This document shows positions 9,536-19,770 of a stretch of 64,000 nucleotides of DNA, one piece after another (positions within the stretch are counted from its first letter, which is position 1; each line of letters begins with the position of its first letter). Position numbers and translations under genes: made by a program. The stretch lies in contig VCMS01000154.1 of assembly GCA_022539475.1 (NCBI GenBank), positions 192,211 through 256,210 on the forward strand, written 5' to 3'. Origin of the DNA: Gracilaria domingensis. Taxonomy: Eukaryota > Rhodophyta > Florideophyceae > Gracilariales > Gracilariaceae. The notes beneath the pieces were generated by a model. The model saw nothing but the letters and a program-made list of their open reading frames with translations. It was not told the origin of the DNA and did not search any database.

Positions 9536-10972
9536 ATGGATGAGGCGAAGAGAACCAGAGAGTACATTAAACATATTGTGAGCATTGCAAAAGATCTTAC
9601 GCGTGGCATATCTAAGAAACATGAGTATCGAAAATTCATCATCAGAAATGTTGAGCGAGAATGGAAAAAGTTTCGAACCGGTGAGAAAACGCTTGAACAG
9701 ATTCAGAGAAATGTCGTGGATATTTTCTATACAGTCTTTCCAGAATATCGAATGAGCAAGTTTATTCCATCTTTCAGTGAATTCTTCTCCGAAAAAGATG
9801 AAACTAGCAAAAACCACATTGAACTAGGGGTGACACATGACGATGGAGATATTCAGAGAGCAGTTCAAAATGAAGAGTCTCAGGATGCTCGAATACAGTC
9901 TAGGAAGAGAAGTTGGGCAAATAGGCGTCGTGCGAATGTTTCAGAAGAGGACATAATGAGAGACACAACCACTAAACAGAAGCATTTCTCGGTGGACGAC
10001 AATGAAAACGACGAAGGACCGGTGAAGAGACGAAAGCTTCATGACACAGATTTTGTCGAAGAGAATGAAAGAAATGACAAACAGCTATTTGACGTAGAAG
10101 ACAATACCCAATCTAACGCAGACTACGAGTCGGAGGTTCAAGGCACTTTGAAAGAGAGTCTGCTTAAAGATATTATCAGGAGAGCTGTCTGTGCTAATGA
10201 ATTGATTGACTTCGATGAAGATGTTCTTGTCTTCATTGAGAAGGCCGCCCGAATTCGTCTGAAAAATATTCTGAAGCATTTGAAGAAGTTCTCGAACATG
10301 CGTCAGAGGAATCAGGAGCTTTATTCAAAGAAACCCGAAGGAAACCGTGTCACCACCCTGCTGAAAATAGATCGAGATGTAGAAGAAGCTCGCCTCCTGA
10401 GACTGCGACATGAAAGACTGGCCTTGAGAAGATCAACTCGAAATACTTCTGCGAAGACGAAGAGATTTGCGAAAGAAAGTGTTCAATCTGAAGCGGAGAA
10501 GATGAATCCCGCTAATGATGTTAAAATCAGGAAGAAGAGAGAAAGATTGAAACAGGAAAAGTTAGAGATAATCCATCAGGATAGAACGGCTCACTTGCAA
10601 AGATTTGTGGAAAGAAAAAGAAAACAGCGAAGAAATAAGTTACGCAGCACAGGGCTTTCTAGACTATCTGAGCTTTCTGATATTAAGTTCCTTCAGAGTG
10701 ATGCCAAAGATGCCACCAAAGAGTTTGAGAAGGAGAACGTTTCTGGACACATGGACGTGAACATGAAGCTACTTCGTTTACCTGGATTGGTTACACCCCA
10801 CCAACTCTGTCAAAAAGAAAACTTAGAATCCGGGACTAATATGATCAAAGCTTCGTTTTACTCCCAGAGGTCGATAACCCTGTTCGATTGTGATCTTCTG
10901 ATGGAGTTCGATCCTCAGCTTCGAAAATCCGACCTGAGGCTCAAATGGATCTCTCGTGTATTCGATGTGTAG
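9536..10972 (+). CDS. TAF4-like subunit of transcription factor TFIID
   Basis: 478 aa, charged, intronless. An N-terminal helical block (about 8-80, with SKKHEYRKFIIRNVEREWKK and LIPSF-like end KFIPSF) resembles the TAFH/NHR1 domain. Residues 208-256 (SLLKDIIRRAVCANELIDFD, then VFIEKAARIRLKNILKHLKK) match the TAF4 histone fold, followed by a helix rich in R/E/L (about 278-300, DVEEARLLRLRHERLALRRS) like the conserved TAF4 C-terminal helix. The linker between them is acidic and basic low complexity with an NLS-like VKRRKL (163-168). TAF4 pairs with TAF12 in the TFIID core in the nucleus. The divergence is strong, so the family assignment is good but not certain. Confidence 0.58.
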   Translation: MDEAKRTREYIKHIVSIAKDLTRGISKKHEYRKFIIRNVEREWKKFRTGEKTLEQIQRNVVDIFYTVFPEYRMSKFIPSFSEFFSEKDETSKNHIELGVTHDDGDIQRAVQNEESQDARIQSRKRSWANRRRANVSEEDIMRDTTTKQKHFSVDDNENDEGPVKRRKLHDTDFVEENERNDKQLFDVEDNTQSNADYESEVQGTLKESLLKDIIRRAVCANELIDFDEDVLVFIEKAARIRLKNILKHLKKFSNMRQRNQELYSKKPEGNRVTTLLKIDRDVEEARLLRLRHERLALRRSTRNTSAKTKRFAKESVQSEAEKMNPANDVKIRKKRERLKQEKLEIIHQDRTAHLQRFVERKRKQRRNKLRSTGLSRLSELSDIKFLQSDAKDATKEFEKENVSGHMDVNMKLLRLPGLVTPHQLCQKENLESGTNMIKASFYSQRSITLFDCDLLMEFDPQLRKSDLRLKWISRVFDV

Positions 10973-11510
10973 GTTCAAACTGTGTTTTTGAAAGACGAGA
11001 AAAATATCATGAATTAAGGCCAAGAATTATCACATTTCATGCTAACATGATTCCAATTCGACCTACGATTGAAATCGTTTCAGTTGCTGCAAAGCCATGC
11101 CCTTTGTGTGATCTTGATCTTGATCCTCAAGCAGATTGTATTTTGGTACCTACAGCACTTGCTTACCACACACACCGTACTAGACGTAGATGACAATTAC
11201 ATCCGGTGCAGACTTGGATAAAAAGAGCAAAGTCATTGCTGTGTGTAAATGCGTGACTTTGATTTTGCATCACAGAGAACCTTTAACTACATTCATGTAC
11301 TTCTTCATGACGCAACGAATTTAATTCTTCAGGAGGTAATGATGCACTGATGCTTATTCTACAGCAACACTTGGTGGACCTATGATTTGTGAGATGTATG
11401 GTTTTCTTTGTATCGAAAGGCTACACGACGTCTTTTTTGGGCACGGCATGTTCAGAATCATAACGACGGGTTACTCGAAGGATGTGACTCATTGCTGTGC
11501 TTTACTGCTA
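10973..11510. other. Intergenic between convergent genes
   Basis: AT-richer space between the TAF4-like gene (plus) and the SANT/Myb gene (minus), the 3' sides of both. No RNA gene or domain seen. Confidence 0.5.
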
Positions 11511-12092
11511 CTACGAGTTAAATGCTGCAGACGCAAATTCAGCCACCCTAGCCAAAAGAAAAAGACCACACTCTTGTGGAAGAGATGAATTCTTAAGCAA
11601 ACCTTGCTTTTGACAGCTCTGACATACTCTAGCATGACACTTGTTTTGTTCTGAAGAAACCAAATGCATGCAGACAAGCCTAGGGTGATAACTTCCGTTC
11701 GGACGTGGAATGGTTCGCTCTCGTCGTTCACCAATGATGGACGCAAAATAATCTTCTTTAGCGTCTCGGATAACTCTCATGAAGAACTTCTGACGATGGG
11801 CCTTCACCTGTTTCTCATTTCGCGAGGCAACTGCCTTGGCAATGAGTGTCGTCCTTTCCCTCTCCGTTGGAGCGGAGACAGTGAACAATGCGGTTATGAA
11901 CTTGTGTTTTTCTGTTTGAGACCAATACCTCTCCTGGATATTTTGGGAAAACAAATGCTCATTGGCACGTGTTTGATGACCAGCTGCCAATGCTTTCGCT
12001 ACAGCATTTTGCCTGTTTGACTTTTTCGCCCGAAGCGAGGTTCGATTTCGAGGTTTTCGGATTCTGAGTTTAGATCTGACAGCGCTGGCCAT
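11511..12092 (-). CDS. SANT/Myb-like protein, SHAQKYF-related
   Basis: 193 aa from the ATG at 12092. The frame is open further upstream but only with a TTG. The N terminus is strongly basic (about 1-30, nuclear-localisation-like). One SANT/Myb repeat spans about 54-106: W57 in RYWSQTEKHKFITAL, a middle IAKAVASRNEKQ, and QVKAHRQKFF, which corresponds to the QVRSHAQKYF end of the plant/algal SHAQKYF Myb class. Such proteins bind DNA as transcription regulators. The spacing between the first two helices is longer than usual. The C-terminal 85 residues are Cys/Arg-rich and unrecognised. No TATA box obvious. Confidence 0.62.
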   Translation of the reverse strand: MASAVRSKLRIRKPRNRTSLRAKKSNRQNAVAKALAAGHQTRANEHLFSQNIQERYWSQTEKHKFITALFTVSAPTERERTTLIAKAVASRNEKQVKAHRQKFFMRVIRDAKEDYFASIIGERRERTIPRPNGSYHPRLVCMHLVSSEQNKCHARVCQSCQKQGLLKNSSLPQECGLFLLARVAEFASAAFNS

Positions 12093-12484
12093 GTTGGTAT
12101 CTACTGAAGATCTGGACGACAATAATGCTTTTCGAAAGTGGTAGACTGAGCGAAGTGAGTTCCCTTTTTCACATGGGCGTTTTAGCAGTTATGAAGAATG
12201 ATATGCGCAGAACTGCGTCGTGAACAGGAGTTCTGTTGACTCGTTTTGAAAGTGTCGTGTGCGTACTGTTCGCGCACCAGAATATGAAAAACTGCATTCT
12301 GAAGTAGGAACAGAAGGAGAGTTTTTCCTCTCACTGCTCTCGTTTTCAGTTCGGAGACTGAAGAGGAAAAGAGTGTAGGAAGGTTTGGTACCGTTGTAGC
12401 AATGTGTCACCGAGGCGGCAGGTATGACAGTTTTTCACATATTTCTCTATAAATATGACGCTCTAAAGTTGTCGAAGCATCAAA
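12093..12484. other. Intergenic, no gene seen
   Basis: Space between the SANT gene and tRNA-Thr. A TATAAATA-like stretch at about 12447-12454 lies some 30 bp before the tRNA and may aid pol III placement. Nothing else seen. Confidence 0.45.
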
Positions 12485-12557
12485 GCCGCTATAGCTCAGT
12501 TGGTAGAGCGCTTGACTAGTAATCAAGAGGTCTCGAGTTCAAATCTCGGTGGTGGCT
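12485..12557 (+). tRNA. tRNA-Thr (anticodon AGU)
   Basis: 73 nt. Acceptor stem GCCGCTA/TGGTGGC (with G-T wobbles), D-arm TAGCTCAGTTGGTAGAGC, anticodon stem CTTGA/TCAAG with loop CTAGTAA giving AGT, T-arm box B AGTTCAAATCT, discriminator T. No intron. Confidence 0.93.
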
Positions 12558-12650
12558 TTATTCCATGGAGGCATTTTTCAGTTTTTCGGTAGTTGAAAAG
12601 TTGGTTCATCTGCGCTTCTCATTTTGATTGCTGGAGATGTCCGCCAATGT

Positions 12651-13811
12651 TTAAGAACGGCGACGCCCGCGCACCTTCGGTAGACACGACAGCGGCAGGC
12701 ACGTCGCCGGCGGCGGCGCCTCGCCGCTTCGCTGTTCGCTTGCCGGCGCTTTGACGCTGCGTCGCACACGCGCACGAGTCAGTTAAGGTTAGAGAGAGCC
12801 TCGCAGAGAGAGAAAGAGACAGAGACAGACAGAGAACGCGCGCGCAACGTACATGTTCCACGTGCGCACGTAGTGCACAACGAAGTCGCCGAACGCGTCG
12901 TCGGCCGCAGGCAGCCCGAACCACGACAGGTACTCGCGGTCGAGCTGGATGCACATGGCCGCGTCGCAAAACTCGCCGTTGTGCTGCACCTTGCGCAGCT
13001 CGGCGTCGTTCAGGTACCAGTACAGGTGCGTGGCCGTCCACAGCAGCCCCACCTTGAGTAGCGGCTGCTTGCTCAAATCCGTGCCCACGTCGACCGAGCG
13101 TTGCGCCGACACGTCCTCGTCGCCCACGAACTTGTGCAAGTTCATGTTGAACAGCCGGCTGAACGGCACGCCGCGCCCAGAGTCGGCGCGCGAAGCGCAG
13201 AACTCGAACACGTCAACCTCGCGCTGCAGCCCGCCGTGCTCCTTGAGCCAAAACGCGCTCGACAGCGCGCTGTCGCCGAGCGAGCACGCGATCTCCACGT
13301 AGCCGTAGCGTATTGCCGCCTTGCTCCGCACAAACGTCGTGTCGTACACGTCGCGGCCCTCTTCGAGCCAGCGCTGCGCGTCGGCGTCGCTGACGTTCGC
13401 CGCCCGAATCGCGTCGCGGTCCGCGCTGTCCGCCACGTTTACGCTTTGCACCACGCAGTTGTCGCGAAGCGTCGTGTTTTTCTCGAAGAACATGGCGGGG
13501 AAGCGTCCACTCCAGGCGTTATCCGTCGTCCAGTGTGACAATTGCTCGCTGTTCACGTGCCCATCCTGCTGCACGTTGAGCTCAATGGACAGCGCTTCAT
13601 TGCGCGCGAACTCATAGCCTGGTGCTAGCTGGTCGCGCACAATTTGCGGCGGTGGGTACTTCTTGCCGTCTGCGTTTTCGGGATTGTAGTTTGCCAGCGG
13701 CGCTAGCTGCGTCTCGCTGGGGTGGTTGCCGACGTCCTGCACCCACGGCGCTCCGTCTTGCTGAGCCACCGGCGGGAACCGCTCTGCTATCCATCCACCT
13801 TTACGCATCAT
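12651..13811 (-). CDS. Glycoside hydrolase family 16-like enzyme (agarase/carrageenase/porphyranase type), one proposed intron
   Basis: Exon 1 13811-12853, proposed intron 12852-12757 (96 nt, GTACGT donor, GACGCAG acceptor, CTAAC branch-like site), exon 2 12756-12651, giving about 354 aa. The catalytic ExDxxE signature is EVDVFE (198-203) after YGYVEIACS and FWLKEHGG, exactly the GH16 order. Upstream SGRFPAMFFE and downstream WYLNDAELRKV and the final strand YVRTWN also fit a GH16 jelly roll. GH16 enzymes hydrolyse or transglycosylate beta-galactans and glucans; in red algae, remodelling of wall galactans is plausible (inference). No signal peptide is seen. TTTGCTCAG just before the ATG could be a splice acceptor, so an upstream exon with a signal peptide may exist. 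Without splicing the frame runs into low-complexity residues and stops at 12789. Confidence 0.78.
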
Positions 13812-14306
13812 CTGAGCAAACGATCTTATTTATGATTAACGGCATTGTGCAGAAACACAGGCCTGCCCAACCTTTACTTCGCCTCGTTAAAGCTCCCTCT
13901 ATCCCTTTCACCTTCAACATAAACTGTGCGCTTGGACCGTGTCCAAAACGGCCCGCACAAATCAAATATCTAAACTTGTCGAGATTATATTGATATCGTA
14001 AAGGGCAAAGTAAAATTCTATGCGTACATGAAAACCATCACGATGACGTGAGCAGAAAGTTCTTCCATGTATGCAAGGAAAGCCATCCGTTGCTCCCTTC
14101 GAAATACACTCACCTTGGGGCCCGGGTATACCCAACATAATTTGTAAACCATAAACTTGCATCACGACACCGATTTTGCCTGCGACTGACCCATGCAGTG
14201 CATGCTGCTGGGCCTTAAACTTCAACAAGGGCTCTCACCATACTGTCAACGATAACATGCACTCTCCTGTTCATGCACCAACGGTACCTGTGGCCTTAGT
14301 CTACAG
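13812..14306. other. Upstream region of GH16 gene, no gene resolved
   Basis: On the minus strand a frame around 14228-14112 ends in a good CAAG/GTGAGT donor, but splicing to the acceptor-like site at 13812 gives an immediate stop, so I could not build a 5' exon for the GH16 gene. Confidence 0.35.
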
Positions 14307-15183
14307 CAGGGCCGTATTTTCGAAGACGATATTGACCGGCTAAGAAGTCAAGTAGTCATGCTAATTTGGCTGAAGTCGCCCTTTTGTAGTCGAAAAGTAG
14401 TCACAAGAACCATCGAGACAAAGGTCAATGGTACTTTACTCGGTTTCGGACAGAGAGCTCTCTAAAACTTTGCGAGCTACTTTAGTGACTGTCCAGCGAA
14501 ATGCTGTAGCTCTAGGATGCATCAAAGTTTGCTGTGATACCGTAAGCCTTTGTGTCTCAGAATGAACAAAAGTGCGTGTAGTCTCCGTCAATTCTACGGT
14601 TCCAGAGAGTAGCGATTGCCTTTGATTGCCTTCGAGGCAACCTAGATCACTGAACAGCCTTTAAGCGGAGGCAGAAGAGGCCTGGTGTAGTAAATTGGGG
14701 GGAGTGGCCGTGCCAGGACTCGAACCTTTGTCACGGACTTCGTGGAAAAAGTACTCACGGTGCTTACCAGCTGAGCTATGGCCGCTCATGTGCTTGCCCA
14801 GGGCACATGGCTGGAGGTGTTGAAGTACTGATAGTGTCTTCGATCTGCAGCTCGCTGACACTACACCTGGGCAGATAATGCAGCTCTTTGCTATCCTATT
14901 AAATGGAACTGGGCTAACCAAGTAAAACTTGAAACAGTCGGCAAAGATTAACACTGTTACATGGATCTATGTTGTTGTCGACGACGGGTTGAATTGGTTG
15001 CTCTATAGAGCTTTTATTTCTATAGATCATCTCACGGTGCGTGCAGGTTGTCTTATGTATCAGTGAAAGACCAGAAGAAGGTCTATGACTATTTTAAGTG
15101 ACTACGACAGAATTGCTATAGTCAATTAGTAATAGTCGTTACAATATCTGGCGTAGTCATAGAGTCGAAAATACGGGGGGGGG
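14307..15183. mobile_element. Candidate non-autonomous DNA transposon with terminal inverted repeats
   Basis: A 12-bp perfect inverted repeat, CCGTATTTTCGA (14312-14323) and its complement (15165-15176), bounds about 0.87 kb. The left end begins CAGGG, as in many hAT-type termini, and the right end is a G-run. Both halves carry several GTAGTCA-type subterminal motifs in opposite orientation. There is no transposase ORF inside. It contains a tRNA-like sequence. The target duplication is not clear, so the type and exact ends are uncertain. Confidence 0.4.
14703..14786 (-). ncRNA. tRNA-like sequence with intact pol III boxes (degenerate tRNA or SINE head)
   Basis: Minus strand: box A TAGCTCAGCTGG and box B GGTTCGAGTCC are perfect, but the acceptor stem GCGGCCA/CGGCCAC has mismatches, the T-stem pairs poorly, and the anticodon arm CGTG..CACG encloses an 11-nt loop. 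It is therefore not a normal tRNA; a tRNA pseudogene or tRNA-derived SINE head is likelier. Confidence 0.5.
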
Positions 15184-15442
15184 TACCGATTCTACGAAAG
15201 GCTGATTCTCTCTATGGCTCATGAATTTCGGAAGGCTCATTCATAGACCTCATATATGGAGAGCTTTGAGCCTCAGCGGCAAAATACATATCAGATGGAG
15301 ACTCCGCAGCAAAACGATATCAAAGGAACAAGGATGTTTACTCATCAACTCTTCGTGGAAGTGTAATTCTATCTTAGGTTTTCAATCTAGGACAGAAAGA
15401 AGTGCCAGCTTGCCTGCCGAGGTCATCGGTCGAATTCCATCT

Positions 15443-16135
15443 CTACTTCCGACCCCTTTTGCCTCGGTGTTCTTGTGAATGAACAGCATGACAATGAACC
15501 CGATGCTCTGCTTGGTTGCCTCTCGGAATTCTTTCTCCACATTTGCTACACTTCCTCGTGGCATGAACAGAGTTCATATGATGCTTGAAAGCACTAAAGT
15601 CGACTGTCATGAAAGAGCATTTGTAGCACCAATGCTCACCTGCCCTCTTATGTTTCGAATTCACATGATACATCAAATTCGCCTCTCGAGCCAGAACCGT
15701 TTTACAGTACATACACTGATGGGATTCCAACCCATGGCTAGCTAAACGATGCTGCTTTATTTCCGAAAACAGAGAGAAACGTGCTCCACATCGCGGCTGA
15801 GAACAAACATATCGGGATTGAACGGACTGATCCAAAGACGAGGGCGGAAGATTGCTAGGTCCTGGACTAGAGTTGAGAATGCTATCGAGGTTCATTTTCT
15901 GCAGCTCTCCGAGATTCCACGCTGAAGTACTTCTTGGCATTGATCCTTTAGATGAAGAAGGAGAACTTTTAGGTCCAGATCCAGAGGGATCGAGAAGGTA
16001 TCCGATTCCCATTTTTGAGGAGGAGGAAGGCGAAGCATTCCCTCCTTCGCCATGCGAGGTAGAACTCGAACTTGTATTGCTTGAAGTGCCTTTGGAAGAC
16101 TTCTTCCTTCGATGGAAAGATCTGCCGTTATCCAT
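15443..16135 (-). CDS. C2H2 zinc-finger protein with Ser-rich N terminus
   Basis: 230 aa, no intron. Residues 1-108 are Ser/Gly/Pro-rich disordered sequence with a basic patch (HRRKKSSK). Four Cys2His2 fingers follow at about 111-134, 141-162, 170-191 and 196-219; the last ends in HCHAVH with an irregular His spacing. The C terminus is basic (RGKRGRK), NLS-like. The adjacent fingers with short linkers suggest DNA or RNA binding in the nucleus. A TATA box lies about 120 bp upstream. It resembles the protein at 19011 in layout (Ser-rich tail plus fingers) without close sequence identity. Confidence 0.8.
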   Translation of the reverse strand: MDNGRSFHRRKKSSKGTSSNTSSSSTSHGEGGNASPSSSSKMGIGYLLDPSGSGPKSSPSSSKGSMPRSTSAWNLGELQKMNLDSILNSSPGPSNLPPSSLDQSVQSRYVCSQPRCGARFSLFSEIKQHRLASHGLESHQCMYCKTVLAREANLMYHVNSKHKRAGEHWCYKCSFMTVDFSAFKHHMNSVHATRKCSKCGERIPRGNQAEHRVHCHAVHSQEHRGKRGRK

Positions 16136-16255
16136 GTCTGGGTGTGTGAGAAAATGGGAGGCGTGATCTGGAGTCGGATGATGATTTCAGGTAGAGTGCG
16201 CGAAGTAATCAAGACTAGTGTTCTTGAGAGAAAGGCGTCAGATGCGACAGTCGGG

Positions 16256-16263
16256 TTTTTATA
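16256..16263 (-). promoter_or_regulatory. TATA box of the C2H2 gene
   Basis: TATAAAAA on the minus strand, about 121 bp before the ATG at 16135. Confidence 0.5.
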
Positions 16264-18803
16264 GCCCCCCAGAGAACCCTTTTTTGGGGTAGTCCATTAC
16301 GTAGTTTCAGACTTGTAACCACGGTGAGAACAACAGAACTGCTGGAAGAACATGATAAGCACAACTTGATAGAATTCGTGACGGGAAGTCAATTACTGAT
16401 TGGTAAAAGTGATGAATTCTGGTGGTAGATGTACGTCTTCCTAAGTGGCAGACGGAGAATTTGACGCCGGTTTCGAGAATATCGCTTTGTATTTCCCAGG
16501 TCTGTTATGTTCCAAGCGCACCAGCATCGCGGTTACCTTTTCATGCGAATGGACTGCACTTTTTCGGTGGAAGAGTAAAGTTTCTTACATCTCGTCTCGT
16601 TTACAACACAATTTTGATGCTCATGTATCGGCAGACTGACGAGCGCCAATGGACATCGAATAAAAACGATTTGCCAACTTAAAACTGGACGAAATACTAG
16701 TGAGAAGGTATCATTTTGACGTATTGAGGTCACCTGAGCGCATCTCACGCCAGAAGAGAGACTGAAATTGACAGTAGAGAAAGATAAGTTGTGATCATGA
16801 ACGCGGTTCGCTTGGACATAATTCCGGAAAAGGGGGTGCATACCTTCTGTGCTAGGAATGGAACAAGGCGATATCGAATGTATTTGTCATGCAACACACG
16901 CTTCGGCCTGTGACGCAATACTCAAGTTGATAGTCTCTCTCCACAACAGAATAAGTGGCAAATACTCCAAGCTGGAGCTTGCCGAGTACCGTCTCGAGAA
17001 GTAGTAAGGCGCTGAGTTGTTTCAAGACTGCAGTCGTGTAATGCTGTAGCGAGCAGTACGATCAAAAAAAATGCAGAGTGCTTGTAATGCGAATACCACA
17101 GATTTCAGAAAACATCTCTTGCACGCAGCAGTTGATTTGTAGACGAGTACATGTCGTTTGAAGGGCAGATGCTGAGCACGAAATAGTTTCTGCTTCGGTG
17201 ACTTGATTTCCATCATTACCAGGATAGAGTCGCTATCAATGGAGCGCAACAGCAATTCCGTAGCTGAGTAGAGGACCAGCACTCACCGTACGGCTGAGCG
17301 TAAGAGAAATATATTCATCCTTCTAACGAGCTCCTGGAAGGGAACAGCATTGCGAGACGCCTGGATTCACAGATGGGTGGGACACTGTCAGATTGAAGCA
17401 TGCTGACAGACGTCGATTTTTGCGACGCATATGCGTTTGAAAGCTCCATTGTGCCTCCACTGCAACGTGTAATGCCGCGCAGATGGAAACGTGTACATTT
17501 TGAACGGAATACCTCTGTAGAACGATTTGTATCGTATGCACATGTCTACCTGGGCACTAGCTGCCAGGGCAGATCCAGTGCTGATCGTGCGCAGATGTCA
17601 GATGCTGTCACCACTCAACAGGTGGTGACAGTGGACTGCGTGAAATTCGCCAACGGCGTCGGAGCGGTTGGGTCGCACTCGTGTTTGCAGTTTCAAATAT
17701 GCCCCGCTGCTAAGCATTGATGCCGTTCCCCTCTCGGGAAATGGAACGTCCCAACAAGAGTCATCGGATCCATCACAACCGAGTGCGCTAGGGGGAAAGT
17801 TTGTTCTGGACTTCTAGCTGCAACATCTCCTCAGTCCCGTCACCAGCCTCATAACCGTACCCGTGTTTGATTCCCACGCATGCCACACCCTATATGCGAT
17901 AGGCGTGAACGACAATGAGAGCTCGCTTGTCACCATCCTCTTGCTCACCAAGCTGCATGAGGTTGACACATCTTGTAGCCCTATTTCATTCTCGTTTCCA
18001 TCAGACCAAATTTGATGTTTGCCGCGGTCACACCTCTGAAGGTATTGGGTAGCTACCGTTACTTTTCGTTTTGCAAGTGTCCTGCACTCAGGTTGATCCT
18101 CTCGGAGCAGAAGTCCCTTCTTTCTCCCGGCAGCATCTAGGGGAACTACGTTTTCCGCACTCCTCCCCTTTCCTATGTATCCGGCAATGACACGTATTCG
18201 AATTTTGCGACGAGAAAATCATTATGCTGCGAGTATATCTACTCAACAACTCCTTCCTTGCCGCCGCCGCCACCGAAACAACACAAGCATTTTCCAAATA
18301 GCACAAACCGAATTGGTACCGCATCATGTCTCGTCTCTTGTCCGAGGTGGAAGCGTTCGCGTAAGATCCTGACAACAACTGTTTGGAATTGGGAAATGTT
18401 TGCCAACTTTTCACGTTAGGCAATCAAAAACCGTAGTATGTCGCCCGGCGAACTTTCGCCACAAGAAAAGCCCATATTGGTAACTAGCCCTGATCGCCCA
18501 CACACACGCAATTATCCTTCCAACAGCAAGCATGCCTGTGAGTATCCCCAACAAATTGCGGATGATATGATCATATGCGCACTTAAATTTCCTAGGCTGT
18601 TCGCCAGCTCGTACCACCATGTAGACGCACGCGCTCGACGAGTGAGGTGGGCTTTCCCGAGCTCACGTCAAGTTTGTTGCTATCCATTCACTTTCTGACT
18701 TCGCGTTGATCGATTAGACAACTGCTACGAAATAATGAGAAAAGTACAAAGATTTGAGCTCATGGTTAGACACGCAGATACACGTAAATGCAGTGCCCCA
18801 CCA
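16264..18803. other. 2.5 kb between divergent zinc-finger genes, no gene seen
   Basis: Only short frames without domains. One perfect 10-bp inverted repeat, CTGTCACCAC (17605-17614) and its complement (17622-17631), was noticed. The rest is unassigned. Confidence 0.5.
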
Positions 18804-18810
18804 TTTATAA
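18804..18810 (+). promoter_or_regulatory. TATA-like element upstream of the spliced C2H2 gene
   Basis: TTTATAA about 200 bp before the ATG at 19011. It would imply a leader of roughly 170 nt. Confidence 0.4.
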
Positions 18811-19010
18811 GGCATCAGGTGACTTCTTGTACCACCTGAATTGTAATTGAACTTCTCCCCACCCTTAAGGACCCGAGTCCTTCCATTTCTCGCTGAACAC
18901 TTCTCTGTTTCCTACCACGCCTGCGACCATTTCAATCTCGGAGCTTCAGAAACAACTCCCATTACTTCGCTGGCTCATCTCTCTAGGATTGCGGCTTCAT
19001 TCCCCGTTTC

Positions 19011-19770
19011 ATGTCTGGGAATCGCAGGAATCTTTCGCTACCGGCTATCGCCACACTTCTTAAGGCCAGTGACTCTCGCGGAAAATCCCGGACACCTCAG
19101 ACTAACCATCAGACACAAAGCAGATCTTCCCGCGTACCTCCCGGCAGACCTTCGTCATCAAGCAGTGGCAATCAATTCGGCTCCCAAGCAAGGACATCCT
19201 CTCATGAGCACGAAGCTAAGCTGACAAGAACAATGTCTGAAAACGCTTCTTCGTCGACTAGATCGCGTGGTTCTGCAGAGAACATCCGCCTCCCTTCCAT
19301 AAACGAGGTATTGCGGGGCGTCCAAAGGAATTCATCTAGTCTCTCTCGAACTCAGTCGTCACACAGCAGCTTTGCAAGGTCCTCCAATAGCTCACCCTCG
19401 ATCCAGCAAACTGAACGGAAGCATTCGGGGAGGAACAAGAAACATCTGTACGTTTGCTCCCGCTGCCCTCGCACGTTCACAAGGAAGTCTGATGCCAGCA
19501 AACATGAACGCGTCGTACATGACAAAGTAATCGAAAGCATATGTGGACTGTGTAACCGAGAGTTTACAAGGAAGGACTACTGTTTCGTAAGTTTCCACCT
19601 CTTCAAGAGATTGAGCAAATATCTTCGCGTTCAAATAATTTGAGACTAACTATCCAGAACGTTATGTCTCGAAACAGAAACATATTAAATCGATTCATGG
19701 TCTTGAGCCGACGGCAAGCATGTGTAGGTTCCCAAGAGGTGACCCACCAAAAGACCTTCTTCCCGGCTGA
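19011..19770 (+). CDS. C2H2 zinc-finger protein with Ser-rich N terminus, two exons
   Basis: Exon 1 19011-19586, intron 19587-19677 (91 nt, GTAAGT donor, GAAACAG acceptor), exon 2 19678-19770; 222 aa. The splice is placed by the protein: finger 1 (C149 to H170) has C-x2-C-x12-H-x4-H, and finger 2 reaches the same spacing only when DYCF joins KHIKSIH. Without splicing the frame reads through the donor and stops at 19643. Residues 1-145 are Ser/Arg-rich with two short conserved-looking patches (LPAIATLL and LPSINEVL). Presumably a nuclear DNA-binding regulator; targets unknown. Confidence 0.8.

Noticed and set aside
10945-11193. 82-codon frame with CxxC pairs after the TAF4-like gene
   Set aside because: Starts inside the TAF4-like coding region in another frame; two CxxC pairs alone are not enough.
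14700-14790. Functional tRNA gene
   Set aside because: Box A and B are perfect but acceptor and T-stem mispair and the anticodon loop is 11 nt; called tRNA-like instead.
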